Source: an uncultured Methanobrevibacter sp. (lineage in GTDB: Archaea > Methanobacteriota > Methanobacteria > Methanobacteriales > Methanobacteriaceae). Taken from it: 15,048 nucleotides of DNA. The DNA lies in assembly GCA_902782595.1 (NCBI GenBank), contig CACZNW010000062.1, forward strand, positions 1 through 15,048, read 5' to 3'. The stretch's first letter is position 1; each line of letters opens with the position of its first letter. The translations under genes and the position numbers were made by a program. Shown piece after piece: positions 1-7,283 of this stretch. The notes below the pieces were generated by a model. The model had not been told where the DNA came from and ran no database searches. It saw only the letters and a list, made by a program, of their open reading frames with translations.

Positions 1-153
1 CATCTGAAAAGTATTCCCAATGCACTTTTTGTGAAATTCATCCCCAACCTTAAAGAGGTCAGAGTATTTTTTCACTATTAAGATAAATAATTTTCTTTCA
101 TTTTGCTTTAATATTAGAAAATAAAAGCAATTTTACACCATAAAAACAATAGG

Positions 154-261
154 ATGTACCGAAGAGGTTCAAGGGAATTGGAAGAACAAAATGGACGAAA
201 GAAAGTAGTTATCAGCAAAAATTCTAAAAATCCAATGTTATGGGATGAAAATTTAAAGTAA
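154..261 (+). CDS. Possible 35-residue small protein or gene remnant
   Basis: An ATG-started frame of 35 codons ends in TAA and has an in-frame stop at 115-117 upstream. The product would be basic and polar, starting MYRRGSRELEEQNG and ending PMLWDENLK, with no membrane segment and no family I recognise. No good ribosome binding site precedes the ATG. The main reason to take it seriously is position: a hairpin followed by nine T residues starts eight bases after the stop codon, exactly where a terminator for a + strand gene should be. It may be a real small gene or the in-frame tail of a decayed one. Existence is uncertain. Confidence 0.3.
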   Translation: MYRRGSRELEEQNGRKKVVISKNSKNPMLWDENLK

Positions 262-269
262 TGTTAGTT

Positions 270-317
270 AGAAAATATTGGCTAAATTTTAGTCATTATT
301 TTCTTCTATTTTTTTTT
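270..317 (+). terminator. Hairpin plus T9 terminator
   Basis: The arms AGAAAATA (270-277) and TATTTTCT (297-304) pair, and the inside continues pairing (280-286 with 288-294, including one G-T pair), giving an almost unbroken stem of about 15 pairs. A run of nine T residues follows at 309-317. The T-tract lies on the + strand side only, so it should end rightward transcription. In archaea the T-tract itself is the main signal. No other + strand gene in the window ends here. Confidence 0.6.
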
Positions 318-325
318 AGATTCCA

Positions 326-900
326 TCAAAAGTTAAAGTCAAAATCTAGGTCAATTTCAAATAGATTATCAGTTTTTGATAGTGCATTCACTAATCTTTC
401 ATCCAAATTAGCATTAGTGTCTTTGTAATCAATTTCCCCAAATTCTTCGCGAACTTGAAAAGCTAATTGATCGTAATCAAGGCTAAAATTTGTATTTTGA
501 TTATCATTATTTCCTCGAGCATCTATTCTAATCCATTTTTCTGAATCTTTAACATATACAGTATTTAAAGCATGGATAATGTGGCCTTCACTATCGTCTT
601 CTACTATTGTTAGAAGTTGATAACTTCCTGATGGAATTCCATTTGCTCTTAGAAGTGCTGCAAGAAGACATGATTTTGTCCAACAGATTCCTGTCTTATT
701 TATAATCACTTCACTTGCTGTCTTTGAAACTAAATTTGTTCCAATATCCCATGAATGTGGATCTCATCTCTAACGTACATATAACTTTGTTCGATATAAT
801 CTAAATCATCACTTGTTTGATTCCTTAATTCTTGAACTTTTTCTTGTATAATGGGATTCATGTAATCAATACTTGGTGTCTCAGTTAAGTATTCTTTCAT
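326..900 (-). pseudogene. Transglutaminase-like protease, frameshifted
   Basis: Two adjacent minus-strand frames are halves of one transglutaminase-like cysteine peptidase. The N-terminal half runs to a core ending DEIH and then goes out of frame. The other frame, read back past its first ATG, gives HSWDIGTNLVSKTASEVI, the normal continuation. Inserting one base near 757 (CACATTC to CACCATTC in the coding sense) restores a single protein of about 191 residues. The likely triad is present in the restored protein: Cys73 (TGICWTKS), His110 (HALN) and Asp127 (RIDARGN). The start at 900 (MKEYL) has GAGG ten bases upstream; in-frame ATGs at 906 and 909 and a TTG at 921 are less well placed. A true inactivating mutation and a sequencing error both fit. 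Substrate unknown. Confidence 0.85.
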
Positions 901-992
901 GAACATCATTCCTCTACTCAATTATTAAAACTAATGTTATACTTGAATAATCATTGTAGAATTTGTTGAAATGAATTTTCAAAGGATATATT

Positions 993-1766
993 CTAAAACT
1001 TAGGCGAAACATATTCCCATACTTCTTCAAAACTGGTTTTAACGCCCAGTTTTGTATATTCACGGACTATTGTATTTATATCTCTTTCAAGTAATTCTTT
1101 TGAAATAGGATTGTCAAGTACAACGGACTGTGAAACATCGATTATCACTGGTTTTTCATCTAGTTTTAAAATATTGTAATTGGACAGGTCACCGTGAACC
1201 AGTCTGGCTTCATTCACGAATTTTTTCAGTTCAACCAGTAGCAGGTTCCAGAATTCGTCTGGATTTTGAGGGGGCTGGTTTCTAATGGGTTGTGCGGGAT
1301 TTCCATCAATATCTCCAATGAATTCAATTAAAAGCACATTGTTTGAACTGGTTATTGGTTTTGGAACGGTTACTCCTGCATCGTATAATCTTGTCAGGTT
1401 TTTAAATTCTTTTGTAACCCAGGAATATATGATTTTTCTTTTGTTTTTTGTTTTAACGTTAAATCGGGGATCGCCTTTTAGATAGTAATCCATTTTTTTA
1501 AAATCAGAAGTTGCAATTCTGTATATTTTAACTGCAACGAATTTTTCATTATCTGTGATGCCTGTAAGTACATTTGCTTCTTTACCGGTACTTATTGCAC
1601 CATTTAAAATGTCAATGTATCCGTGGTTGGCTAATTTGTATAGAGTTTCTAGGGTTATCTTGTCAAAAATTTCATTCCCGGTTTTTCTCTCGGAATTGTC
1701 CTTTCTTCTTTTTTCGGAATGAATTTTTTCATGTTTTGCATCTGCTTTAGCTACTTTCGGATCCAT
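993..1766 (-). CDS. rio1: RIO1-family atypical serine kinase/ATPase
   Basis: Rio1 acts in the cytoplasm in late maturation of the small ribosomal subunit. The 257-residue product has the family's parts in order: the ATP-binding loop STGKEANV (59-66), the VAVKIY strand with the nucleotide-binding Lys at about 80, the Rio1-type segment DYYLKGDPRF, the hinge region LLIEFIG, the catalytic loop VHGDLSNYN (190-198, Asp193) and the metal-binding IIDVSQS (Asp210). The sequence IIDVSQSV is characteristic of Rio1 rather than Rio2. I chose ATG 1766 (MDPKVAK) over the in-frame TTG at 1775; neither has a clear Shine-Dalgarno. It begins 28 bases after the aIF1A stop, so the two genes are very probably cotranscribed from the aIF1A promoter. 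Confidence 0.93.
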   Translation of the reverse strand: MDPKVAKADAKHEKIHSEKRRKDNSERKTGNEIFDKITLETLYKLANHGYIDILNGAISTGKEANVLTGITDNEKFVAVKIYRIATSDFKKMDYYLKGDPRFNVKTKNKRKIIYSWVTKEFKNLTRLYDAGVTVPKPITSSNNVLLIEFIGDIDGNPAQPIRNQPPQNPDEFWNLLLVELKKFVNEARLVHGDLSNYNILKLDEKPVIIDVSQSVVLDNPISKELLERDINTIVREYTKLGVKTSFEEVWEYVSPKF

Positions 1767-1794
1767 TAAAATCAAAAAAATAAGTAAAATTAGA

Positions 1795-2100
1795 CTACAT
1801 TTTTAGGTAGCCTTTTCTTTCGAGCCAGTTGGACTCGGTTTTTGTGTATCTCCAGATTACATCTGCCTTTTCATCAGATTGAAAATCCCATGGTTTTACT
1901 AAAATTACATCTCCTTCGCGTATCCAAATACGTTTTTTCATTTTTCCAGGGATTCTGGTCATTCTGATATGGCCGTCGGCACATCGAACTTTTAATTTCC
2001 CATGTCCCATAATTTGTTCAACTACTCCAGGTATTTCTCCTTTTTTAGGAGTCCTTACTCTTCTGTACTCTTGTTGTTGGTTGTTATTAGGCTTAGACAA
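1795..2100 (-). CDS. eif1A: Translation initiation factor aIF1A
   Basis: This 101-residue protein is the archaeal homologue of eukaryotic eIF1A, which binds the small ribosomal subunit near the A site and helps start-codon selection. It has the single S1-like OB fold: the segment GEIPGVVEQIMGHGKLKVRC, then DGHIRMTRIPGKMKKRIWI, REGDVILVKPWDFQ and a basic C-terminus. Length is normal for archaeal forms, which lack the long acidic eukaryotic tail. The start is a TTG at 2100 (MSKPNNNQQQ); it is fixed by a strong GGAGGAG five bases upstream, while no ATG lies near. It is first in a minus-strand unit with rio1, a pairing found in other Methanobacteriales. Confidence 0.95.
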   Translation of the reverse strand: MSKPNNNQQQEYRRVRTPKKGEIPGVVEQIMGHGKLKVRCADGHIRMTRIPGKMKKRIWIREGDVILVKPWDFQSDEKADVIWRYTKTESNWLERKGYLKM

Positions 2101-2105
2101 ATACT

Positions 2106-2112
2106 CTCCTCC
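2106..2112 (-). promoter_or_regulatory. Strong Shine-Dalgarno fixing a TTG start
   Basis: The minus-strand sequence GGAGGAG lies five bases before the TTG of aIF1A. It is the strongest ribosome binding site in the window and is the reason for accepting the non-ATG start. A strong site paired with a weak start codon is a plausible way to set expression of an initiation factor. Confidence 0.8.
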
Positions 2113-2150
2113 AAAATAATATTACAATTTTTTCCATAAGATTAAATTAT

Positions 2151-2160
2151 TTATATTTAT
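2151..2160 (-). promoter_or_regulatory. Candidate TATA box of aIF1A-rio1
   Basis: On the minus strand this reads ATAAATATAA, about 50 bases before the TTG start. With transcription starting roughly 25 bases downstream, the leader would be near 30 bases and include the GGAGGAG site. The surrounding DNA is so AT-rich that the exact box is a guess. Confidence 0.45.
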
Positions 2161-2169
2161 AGTAATATA

Positions 2170-2177
2170 TTATATAT
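2170..2177 (+). promoter_or_regulatory. Candidate TATA box of the moeA operon
   Basis: TTATATAT lies 33 bases before the moeA ATG at 2211. Transcription would then begin near 2198, giving a short leader that still contains the GTGA ribosome binding site at 2202-2205. The TTG at 2193 would fall upstream of that start, which supports using the ATG. Confidence 0.45.
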
Positions 2178-2210
2178 TAATTTATTGGATTTTTGCTGTT
2201 TGTGATTATT

Positions 2211-3434
2211 ATGGGAACTGAATTTTTAAAAATTATGGAATGCGATGATGCCTCAGATATTATTCGGGATTTGTTTGATGAGAATTTAAAGCCTGAAAGT
2301 GAACAGATTAATGTTGGTGAGGCTTACGGCAGGATTTTATTTGAGGATGTTTATTCAAGAATGGACTTTCCGCCATTCAACAAGGCTTTAAAGGATGGTT
2401 TTGCAATTCTTTCAAGTGACAGTTTCGGTGCATCTGAAGAATCTCCGAATACACTTGAGGTAATTGATTTTTTGGAAGCCGGTGCAATAACTGACAATAA
2501 AGTTGAAGAGGGTAAATGTATAGAAATCAGCACGGGTGCCGCCATGCCTGATGGTGCTGATGCCGTTGTAATGGTTGAATATGCTGAAAAATTTGAAGAT
2601 AAGGTTAATCTGTTAACCACGGCAGTTCCTTTTCAGGATGTAGCTAAAAAGGGTTCTGACATCGAGGAGGGTAAACTAATTCTTAAAAAAGGTGATTTTT
2701 TAAATCCCGGAAAAATCGGGGTTCTGCTCTCACAGGGATTTGAAACAATAGAGGTTTATAAAAAACCGAGTGTCGGTATACTGTCGTCGGGAAATGAAAT
2801 AACTCTTCAGGGTGAAGAACTTGAATATGGAAAAATCTATGATGTAAATGGCGGGATGATTAAAAACGATGCCGTTTCCTGTGGTGCAGATGCAAGATTC
2901 TTAGGGGTTATGCGAGATGACTACGATGAAGTTAAAGAGAAAATAATAGAATCCCTTAATGAAGTCGATATTTTATTCTGTTCAGGTGGAACTTCTGCAG
3001 GTCTTGGAGATGTATTGAAACATGTCCTGGACGAACTGGGGGAGGTTTATATTCACGGAATTTCAGTTCAGCCCGGAAAACCAACAATCGTTGGCATAAT
3101 TGATGGTAAAATTGTCATAGGACTTCCAGGAAATCCGGTTTCAGCATTAATGATATTCAATGCTTTTGTAGCTGAACCATTAACAAAACTGGCGGGAATT
3201 GATAAAAACTTTGAAATGAAAGTCATCAAAGGTAAAATCACAAAAAGAATCCACTCACAGGTTGGAAGGATGCAATACCAACTTGTTAAGGTTGATGGAG
3301 AAAATATCTTGCCAATATTTAAGGATTCCGGAGCAATATTCTCCCTGTCCACTGCAGACGGTTATGTGAAAATCCCGAAGCTGGTTGAACTTGTTGATGA
3401 GGGGGAGGAAGTCGAAGTTTATTTATTCAATTAA
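2211..3434 (+). CDS. moeA: Molybdopterin molybdotransferase MoeA
   Basis: MoeA inserts molybdate, or tungstate, into adenylylated molybdopterin to finish the pterin cofactor. In methanogens the cofactor serves formylmethanofuran dehydrogenase and formate dehydrogenase. The 407-residue protein shows the family order: domain with GEAYGRILFEDV and the FNKALKDGFA motif whose Asp (about 62) matches the essential Asp of SAMDGYA; then STGAAMPDGADAVVMVEY; the hinge NPGKIGVL; the MoCF-like domain with FCSGGTSAGLGD (about 257-267), QPGKPT and GLPGNPVS; and a C-terminal beta domain. ATG 2211 is preferred over the TTG at 2193 because GTGA sits five bases upstream. The last part of the motif is GLGD rather than the usual GxxDY, a mild deviation. 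First gene of a three-gene operon. Confidence 0.94.
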   Translation: MGTEFLKIMECDDASDIIRDLFDENLKPESEQINVGEAYGRILFEDVYSRMDFPPFNKALKDGFAILSSDSFGASEESPNTLEVIDFLEAGAITDNKVEEGKCIEISTGAAMPDGADAVVMVEYAEKFEDKVNLLTTAVPFQDVAKKGSDIEEGKLILKKGDFLNPGKIGVLLSQGFETIEVYKKPSVGILSSGNEITLQGEELEYGKIYDVNGGMIKNDAVSCGADARFLGVMRDDYDEVKEKIIESLNEVDILFCSGGTSAGLGDVLKHVLDELGEVYIHGISVQPGKPTIVGIIDGKIVIGLPGNPVSALMIFNAFVAEPLTKLAGIDKNFEMKVIKGKITKRIHSQVGRMQYQLVKVDGENILPIFKDSGAIFSLSTADGYVKIPKLVELVDEGEEVEVYLFN

Positions 3435-3465
3435 ATAGATAATTATTATAAAGTAGGTGTAAATT

Positions 3466-3927
3466 ATGGATTATGAAGTTAAAGTGATTCCGGAACAGAA
3501 ATTGGGAGTAATAAACTGTAAAACTCCAATTGATGATTTAGAAATCTTCCTTAATATGCTGCTGGAATGGGTTATCACTGAGGATATTGAAACTGAAGGA
3601 GAACCGTTTATTGTTTATTTCTCACCAAGACACGAAGTAAATCAAGGTGATGTTGTTTATGATGTAAGTATTGCACTTAAACAGGATGGCGAAGAAACCG
3701 ACAGGATTCGTGTCGTTGACATGATTGAAAATAAGGTCCTCGCCGGCAAACACTATGGTTCAACAGATAGTATAATGGATACTTATGCCGAATTGGTTGA
3801 AATTGCTCAGGCTAATCATTATGATATTATAGGCTCCCCTAAGGAAGTTTTGATTAAGGGCTTCCATAACTGTGATGATGAAAAAGACTATATTACAGAA
3901 ATCCAGTTGCCGATCATTGAAATGTAG
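3466..3927 (+). CDS. GyrI-like (AraC effector-binding) domain protein
   Basis: The 153-residue soluble protein is a stand-alone GyrI-like domain, the small-molecule-binding fold also found at the C-terminus of some AraC and MerR regulators. Signs are the opening YEVKVIPEQKLGVI, the middle GEPFIVYFSP, a second repeat with RVVDMIENKVLAGKHYGS followed by a helix, and the ending EVLIKGFHN...YITEIQLPI, typical of the family. There is no DNA-binding domain, so it is not a classical regulator. It could be a ligand sensor or binding protein, or an enzyme, since some members hydrolyse small molecules. A GGTG site lies six bases before the ATG. It begins 31 bases after moeA and is probably cotranscribed; a link with cofactor metabolism is only inferred. 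Confidence 0.85.
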   Translation: MDYEVKVIPEQKLGVINCKTPIDDLEIFLNMLLEWVITEDIETEGEPFIVYFSPRHEVNQGDVVYDVSIALKQDGEETDRIRVVDMIENKVLAGKHYGSTDSIMDTYAELVEIAQANHYDIIGSPKEVLIKGFHNCDDEKDYITEIQLPIIEM

Positions 3928-3935
3928 GTGAAAAT

Positions 3936-4184
3936 ATGGCTAGAAAAGAAGTTGACATTGAAGAGGAAGTTGAAAGACTTGCCCGCAAATCCAATTTTAA
4001 AATGAGAAAAACCGAATATTCCTTTGACAAACAGTTAAAAAAACTGGATACTGAAATTGACATTCTTTATGACAAGAAAATCAAATCATTTGATGATTAT
4101 AAAGAATCCACTGAGAAATATTTGGGAATTGAATTTAAGCATGATACGGTTGACAGATATAGAGAAAAATTGAAAAAAATCTAA
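3936..4184 (+). CDS. Small charged helical protein, unknown function
   Basis: I do not recognise this 82-residue protein. It is rich in Lys, Glu and Asp, has no Cys, no membrane segment and no signal peptide, and its residue pattern suggests mostly helix, possibly coiled coil (VERLARKSNFKMRK; KQLKKLDTEIDILYDKK). It is well supported as a gene: GGTGA lies four bases before the ATG and overlaps the TAG stop of the preceding gene, which is only eight bases away, so the two are likely translated from one message. It is the last gene of the moeA operon and its final codons lie in a terminator-like hairpin. It could be a partner of the GyrI-like protein, but nothing shows this directly. Confidence 0.8.
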   Translation: MARKEVDIEEEVERLARKSNFKMRKTEYSFDKQLKKLDTEIDILYDKKIKSFDDYKESTEKYLGIEFKHDTVDRYREKLKKI

Positions 4185-4192
4185 TTTTTCTC
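4162..4192. terminator. Shared hairpin between convergent operons
   Basis: GAGAAAAATT (4162-4171) and AATTTTTCTC (4183-4192) form a perfect ten-pair stem with an 11-base loop. It overlaps the stop codon of the small gene on the + strand and ends 12 bases before the pmbA stop on the minus strand. Read on the minus strand, the loop contains seven T residues. It can plausibly end transcription from both sides, though it is AT-rich and so a weak stem. Confidence 0.5.
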
Positions 4193-4204
4193 AAAATCTC
4201 AATT

Positions 4205-5512
4205 CTACTGTCCTACAACTCTTAAATTATGAACCAGTAATTTTGGAATAATGCATGAACCGTATTGTTTTACTTCAGTATTTAAACCTTCAACACTTTT
4301 CATAATTTCAAATACATTTCCAGAAATCATTGCTTTACTAATCGGACTTGTCAGTTCTCCATTTTCTATTTTAAATGCATTGCTTGCCTCAACTGAAAAG
4401 TCACCGGAAATCGGATTTGCGGTATGAGCTCCTAAAACACTGGTTGTTAAAACACCACTGTCTATTTCTGATAAATCTCTCTTGTTTGTGAATTTAAATT
4501 CCAGATTTGTTGGAGAAATCATCGGTGTTGTCAGATAGGAGTCTCTAAGTCCGTTTGAAGTTGTTTTAATGCCTTCGCAGTTGGCAGTATAAATGTCATA
4601 AATAAATGAATTCAACACTCCATCTTTTATTAAATCGGCTTTTTGTGATGCACTTCCTTCCCCATCACATTTTGATGTGAATAATCCTTTCTCAAGAAGA
4701 GGATTGTCTGTGATTGTTAAATCGGAACTGACAATTTCCTCGCCTAATTTATCTTTTAAAATGGATCTTCCTCTGCGCACGTTTTCGCCATTGAATGCAC
4801 CTAAAAATGTTTGTAAAAGTCCGATTGCAGCATAATAGTCAAGCACCACATCATAATCTCCGGTTGTTAATGCTTGTGTATTAAGTGATTTTTTTGCAAG
4901 ATTGCAGACTTCATTTGCTAATTTTTCATTATTGATGTCGAAAAATCTAGATGACTGGGAGTTGTATGCTGTTGCAATTTCTCCGTTTTTATGTATGGTT
5001 ACGGATAATCCCAAACCAAATCCGGTTCCCTTATTTTCAATTGAAACACCGTTTGAATTTTGAACCAATGATCTTCCTTCAGTTGCGCTGAATCCGGATC
5101 CGGTTACTTCACATCCTTCATCGGATGCTATATTAATGGTATTTTTTAAAAAGTCCACTGATTCATCAAGACTCAAATCATTAAATTTGGTATCGTATAC
5201 TTTTTTTACATCAGGTACTTTATCAGCTTCAGCAAATGCATAATTTTCATCGGCTTTGGTTAATTTGGTATTGTCAATGGCTTTCAGACTGGTCTGTTCA
5301 ATTTTATCCAGATTTGAAGTAAATGCAAATCCGGGTCTATTGTCTTTAAGGACTCTGATTGCAATACCTGTTTCGATTTCTTCTTTTGCAAAGTTCAGTT
5401 CTTCCTTAAGTGAATCCAGTTGAATCAGCTTTGTTTCATCAATATAAATTTCGTAAGCATCACATTTGTTTTCAATTACTTTTTTTATATCATCTGCAAT
5501 TTCATATATCAT
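4205..5512 (-). CDS. pmbA: TldD/PmbA family protein, PmbA (TldE) type
   Basis: In bacteria TldD and TldE (PmbA) form a heterodimeric metalloprotease that trims peptides such as microcin B17 precursor; TldD carries the HExxH zinc motif. This 435-residue protein matches the TldE/PmbA half: it has full family length, the N-terminal domain with AYEIYIDETK and the later GVSIENKGTGFGLGLSV, and the C-terminal half with GAFNGENVRRGRSILKDKLG, LRDSYLTTPMISPTN and GDFSVEASNAFKIENGE. No HExxH is present, so it should need a TldD partner, which is not in the window. ATG 5512 (MIYEIADD) is chosen because GGGA lies five bases upstream; an extension to 5542 would overlap the preceding gene. Third gene of the hypD unit, ten bases after the phosphatase. 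Confidence 0.9.
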   Translation of the reverse strand: MIYEIADDIKKVIENKCDAYEIYIDETKLIQLDSLKEELNFAKEEIETGIAIRVLKDNRPGFAFTSNLDKIEQTSLKAIDNTKLTKADENYAFAEADKVPDVKKVYDTKFNDLSLDESVDFLKNTINIASDEGCEVTGSGFSATEGRSLVQNSNGVSIENKGTGFGLGLSVTIHKNGEIATAYNSQSSRFFDINNEKLANEVCNLAKKSLNTQALTTGDYDVVLDYYAAIGLLQTFLGAFNGENVRRGRSILKDKLGEEIVSSDLTITDNPLLEKGLFTSKCDGEGSASQKADLIKDGVLNSFIYDIYTANCEGIKTTSNGLRDSYLTTPMISPTNLEFKFTNKRDLSEIDSGVLTTSVLGAHTANPISGDFSVEASNAFKIENGELTSPISKAMISGNVFEIMKSVEGLNTEVKQYGSCIIPKLLVHNLRVVGQ

Positions 5513-5522
5513 ATTTATCCCT

Positions 5523-6227
5523 TTACAAGGCGAATCTTTCAATGGCTTCGGCTACACCGTCACCAAAACAGTTTTTACAAGTATAAGTACTGATTTCTTT
5601 TAATTTTGCATCGGCATTTCCAACGGCGATTTTATAACCGGTTTCCTTTAGGAAATCTTCGTCATTTTGGCTGTCGCCTATTGCCATCACATTTTTCATA
5701 TTTATTCCGTTTCTTTCACATAAATATCTGAGTGAAGTTCCTTTGTTAACACGCTTGTCGGTAATGTGAAGTGCAAAACCGCTGTCATAGATTTCCAATT
5801 GGTCAAGATATTTAAAATCTTTCAGTGCTTCTTCCAGTTCTTTTCTGTCAATGGTTTTGTAAAACACGGTTTCCGTTAGTCTGTACATGTTGTCGTGAGA
5901 GGCATGTCTGTCGAATTTGTCCGCCAGTTTTTCTTTAAGATGATTTTCAGCGGAAGTTACGAAATCCTTCTCAACCATAATTTCAACGGCATTGTTGTTT
6001 TCTCCTTCTTTAAAAACAATACCTCCATTTTCCGCTACCAGTCCTCCGCTGCATCCTATAAGGACTTCGGCAGCATAAGCATAGTTAACCACATTTCCTG
6101 TCACGATTATTGTTGGAATCCCCGATTTTTCAGCTTTTCTTAAAGCTTTGATGGAAGATATGCAGATCTGTCTTTTTTCATCGGTTATTGTTCCGTCAAT
6201 ATCCACTGCTATTGCTTCTATTGCCAT
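5523..6227 (-). CDS. pgp: Archaeal phosphoglycolate phosphatase (HAD type)
   Basis: This 234-residue cytoplasmic enzyme belongs to the Cof-type HAD phosphatases and matches the archaeal phosphoglycolate phosphatase group, which turns 2-phosphoglycolate into glycolate. All four HAD motifs are visible: DIDGT with the nucleophile Asp9 and acid Asp11, TGN (43-45), the Lys of NKGTS (about 162) and GDSQND (184-189). Between motifs II and III lies a C2-type cap, as expected for the subfamily. Assignment to phosphoglycolate rather than another sugar phosphate rests on family resemblance. GAGGA sits six bases before the ATG, inside the last codons of hypD; the gap between the genes is three bases, so translation is probably coupled. 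Confidence 0.88.
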   Translation of the reverse strand: MAIEAIAVDIDGTITDEKRQICISSIKALRKAEKSGIPTIIVTGNVVNYAYAAEVLIGCSGGLVAENGGIVFKEGENNNAVEIMVEKDFVTSAENHLKEKLADKFDRHASHDNMYRLTETVFYKTIDRKELEEALKDFKYLDQLEIYDSGFALHITDKRVNKGTSLRYLCERNGINMKNVMAIGDSQNDEDFLKETGYKIAVGNADAKLKEISTYTCKNCFGDGVAEAIERFAL

Positions 6228-6230
6228 TAT

Positions 6231-7283
6231 TTATCCTCTTGAGTATCTGTGTGCAATGTTGCATGTTCCTTCTTTACTTACCATGCATGCTCCGATTGGG
6301 TGTAGAGGATTACAGGCTTTCCTAAACAGCTTACAGTCTTCAGGTCTTGCAAGTCCTCTTAAAATCGGTCCGCAAATACATCCTTTTGGAGCTTCATTGA
6401 CATCTTTAACTTCTATGTCATATTTTTCACGGGCATTGAAGTCACTAAATTCCTTTTTAACTTCAAGAATGGAATTGGGTATTTTTGGAAATCCTCTCCA
6501 TTCCCTTGAGGTCACGTCAAATACCTGGTCAATCATATCGGTTGCGATAACGTTTCCTTCTTCTTTTACGGCTCTTTTATATTCGTTTTCAATTTTTGGT
6601 GTTTCATTATGAATCTGTCTTAAAATCATATAAACTGACATCAGTATGTCCAGTGGATTGAATCCGGCCACTGCCTGTGGAATTCCGTAATCTGTTGAGA
6701 AGTATTCAAATGGTTTGGTTCCTATGATTGTACAGACATGTCCCGGCTGAATTAATGCGTTCAAACTGGTTTCACCTGAATTAATTAAAAAATCAATTGC
6801 TGGAGGTATCAATCTGTGACATGAAAGTACTGAGAAGTTTTCAGGTGGTGTTGCTAGCAGTTCTGCTGCTGTTGTTGGGGCGGTGGTTTCAAAACCTGCT
6901 GATATAAAAGCAACATCATTATCTACTCTTTCAGCTATTTCAACTGCTCTGTTGATGCCATAAACAACTCTAACATCTCCTCCCTCAGCTTTGGCATCTG
7001 CAAGGGATCTTTCAGAACCTGGAACTCTAAGCATATCTCCGAAAGTGGTTATTGTAACTCCTTTGTCGATAAGTTCAAGTGCCTCATCGATTTCACGGGA
7101 TGGAACAACACATACTGGACATCCCGGTCCTGCAATAATCTCTACTTCCTCCGGAAGTAGGCTTCTAATTCCGTTTTCCATAATTGTGTGTTCATGAGAA
7201 CCACAAACATGCATTATCTTAACGGGTGTTGATAATTCGTTTATTTTATCTATTAATTTTTTTGACATTTCTTTCATAGTCAT
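6231..7283 (-). CDS. hypD: Hydrogenase maturation factor HypD
   Basis: HypD is the iron-sulfur scaffold that, with HypC, assembles the Fe(CN)2CO group of [NiFe]-hydrogenases. The 350-residue product has every hallmark: MHVCGSHEHTI (Cys27), AGPGCPVCV (Cys55, Cys58), AGFETTAPT (about 129-137), and the C-terminal cluster region with Cys302, Cys304, Cys317, Cys324, Cys333 and Cys341 in GCICG, PEDC, RKAC, GACMVS and EGTC. Hydrogenotrophic methanogens depend on [NiFe]-hydrogenases, so this is a core gene. A GGTG lies five bases before the ATG. No other hyp gene is in the window. First gene of the unit hypD-pgp-pmbA, transcribed away from the glycan cluster. Confidence 0.96.
   Translation of the reverse strand: MTMKEMSKKLIDKINELSTPVKIMHVCGSHEHTIMENGIRSLLPEEVEIIAGPGCPVCVVPSREIDEALELIDKGVTITTFGDMLRVPGSERSLADAKAEGGDVRVVYGINRAVEIAERVDNDVAFISAGFETTAPTTAAELLATPPENFSVLSCHRLIPPAIDFLINSGETSLNALIQPGHVCTIIGTKPFEYFSTDYGIPQAVAGFNPLDILMSVYMILRQIHNETPKIENEYKRAVKEEGNVIATDMIDQVFDVTSREWRGFPKIPNSILEVKKEFSDFNAREKYDIEVKDVNEAPKGCICGPILRGLARPEDCKLFRKACNPLHPIGACMVSKEGTCNIAHRYSRG

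Larger units (their letters stand above)
1..325. other. Gene-poor left edge
   Basis: No recognisable gene lies in this AT-rich stretch. It holds a possible 35-codon ORF (154-261) and a strong hairpin plus T-tract terminator on the + strand (270-317), both listed separately. Frame 1 is also open from the window edge to a TAA at 79-81, about 26 codons, which could be the tail of a gene entering from the left, but it is too short to judge. Confidence 0.6.

Noticed and set aside
1..81. Frame 1 open from the left edge to TAA at 79-81, possibly the tail of a gene
   Set aside because: About 26 codons with no recognisable motif; too short to separate from chance in the absence of upstream sequence.
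1285..1485. Open frame on the + strand opposite rio1
   Set aside because: Lies wholly antisense to a clear Rio1 kinase and shows no ribosome site or family signal; the same holds for open frames opposite moeA, hypD, the phosphatase, the flippase, the acetyltransferase and the NERD-like gene.
1767..1775. TTG start for rio1 three codons upstream
   Set aside because: No Shine-Dalgarno supports it and an ATG giving MDPKVAK is available.
2193..2210. TTG start for moeA six codons upstream
   Set aside because: The ATG at 2211 has GTGA at the right spacing, and the candidate TATA box would place transcription start after the TTG.
5513..5542. Upstream start for pmbA overlapping the phosphatase gene
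   Set aside because: The ATG at 5512 has a GGGA site five bases upstream and starts the protein at the normal place for the family.
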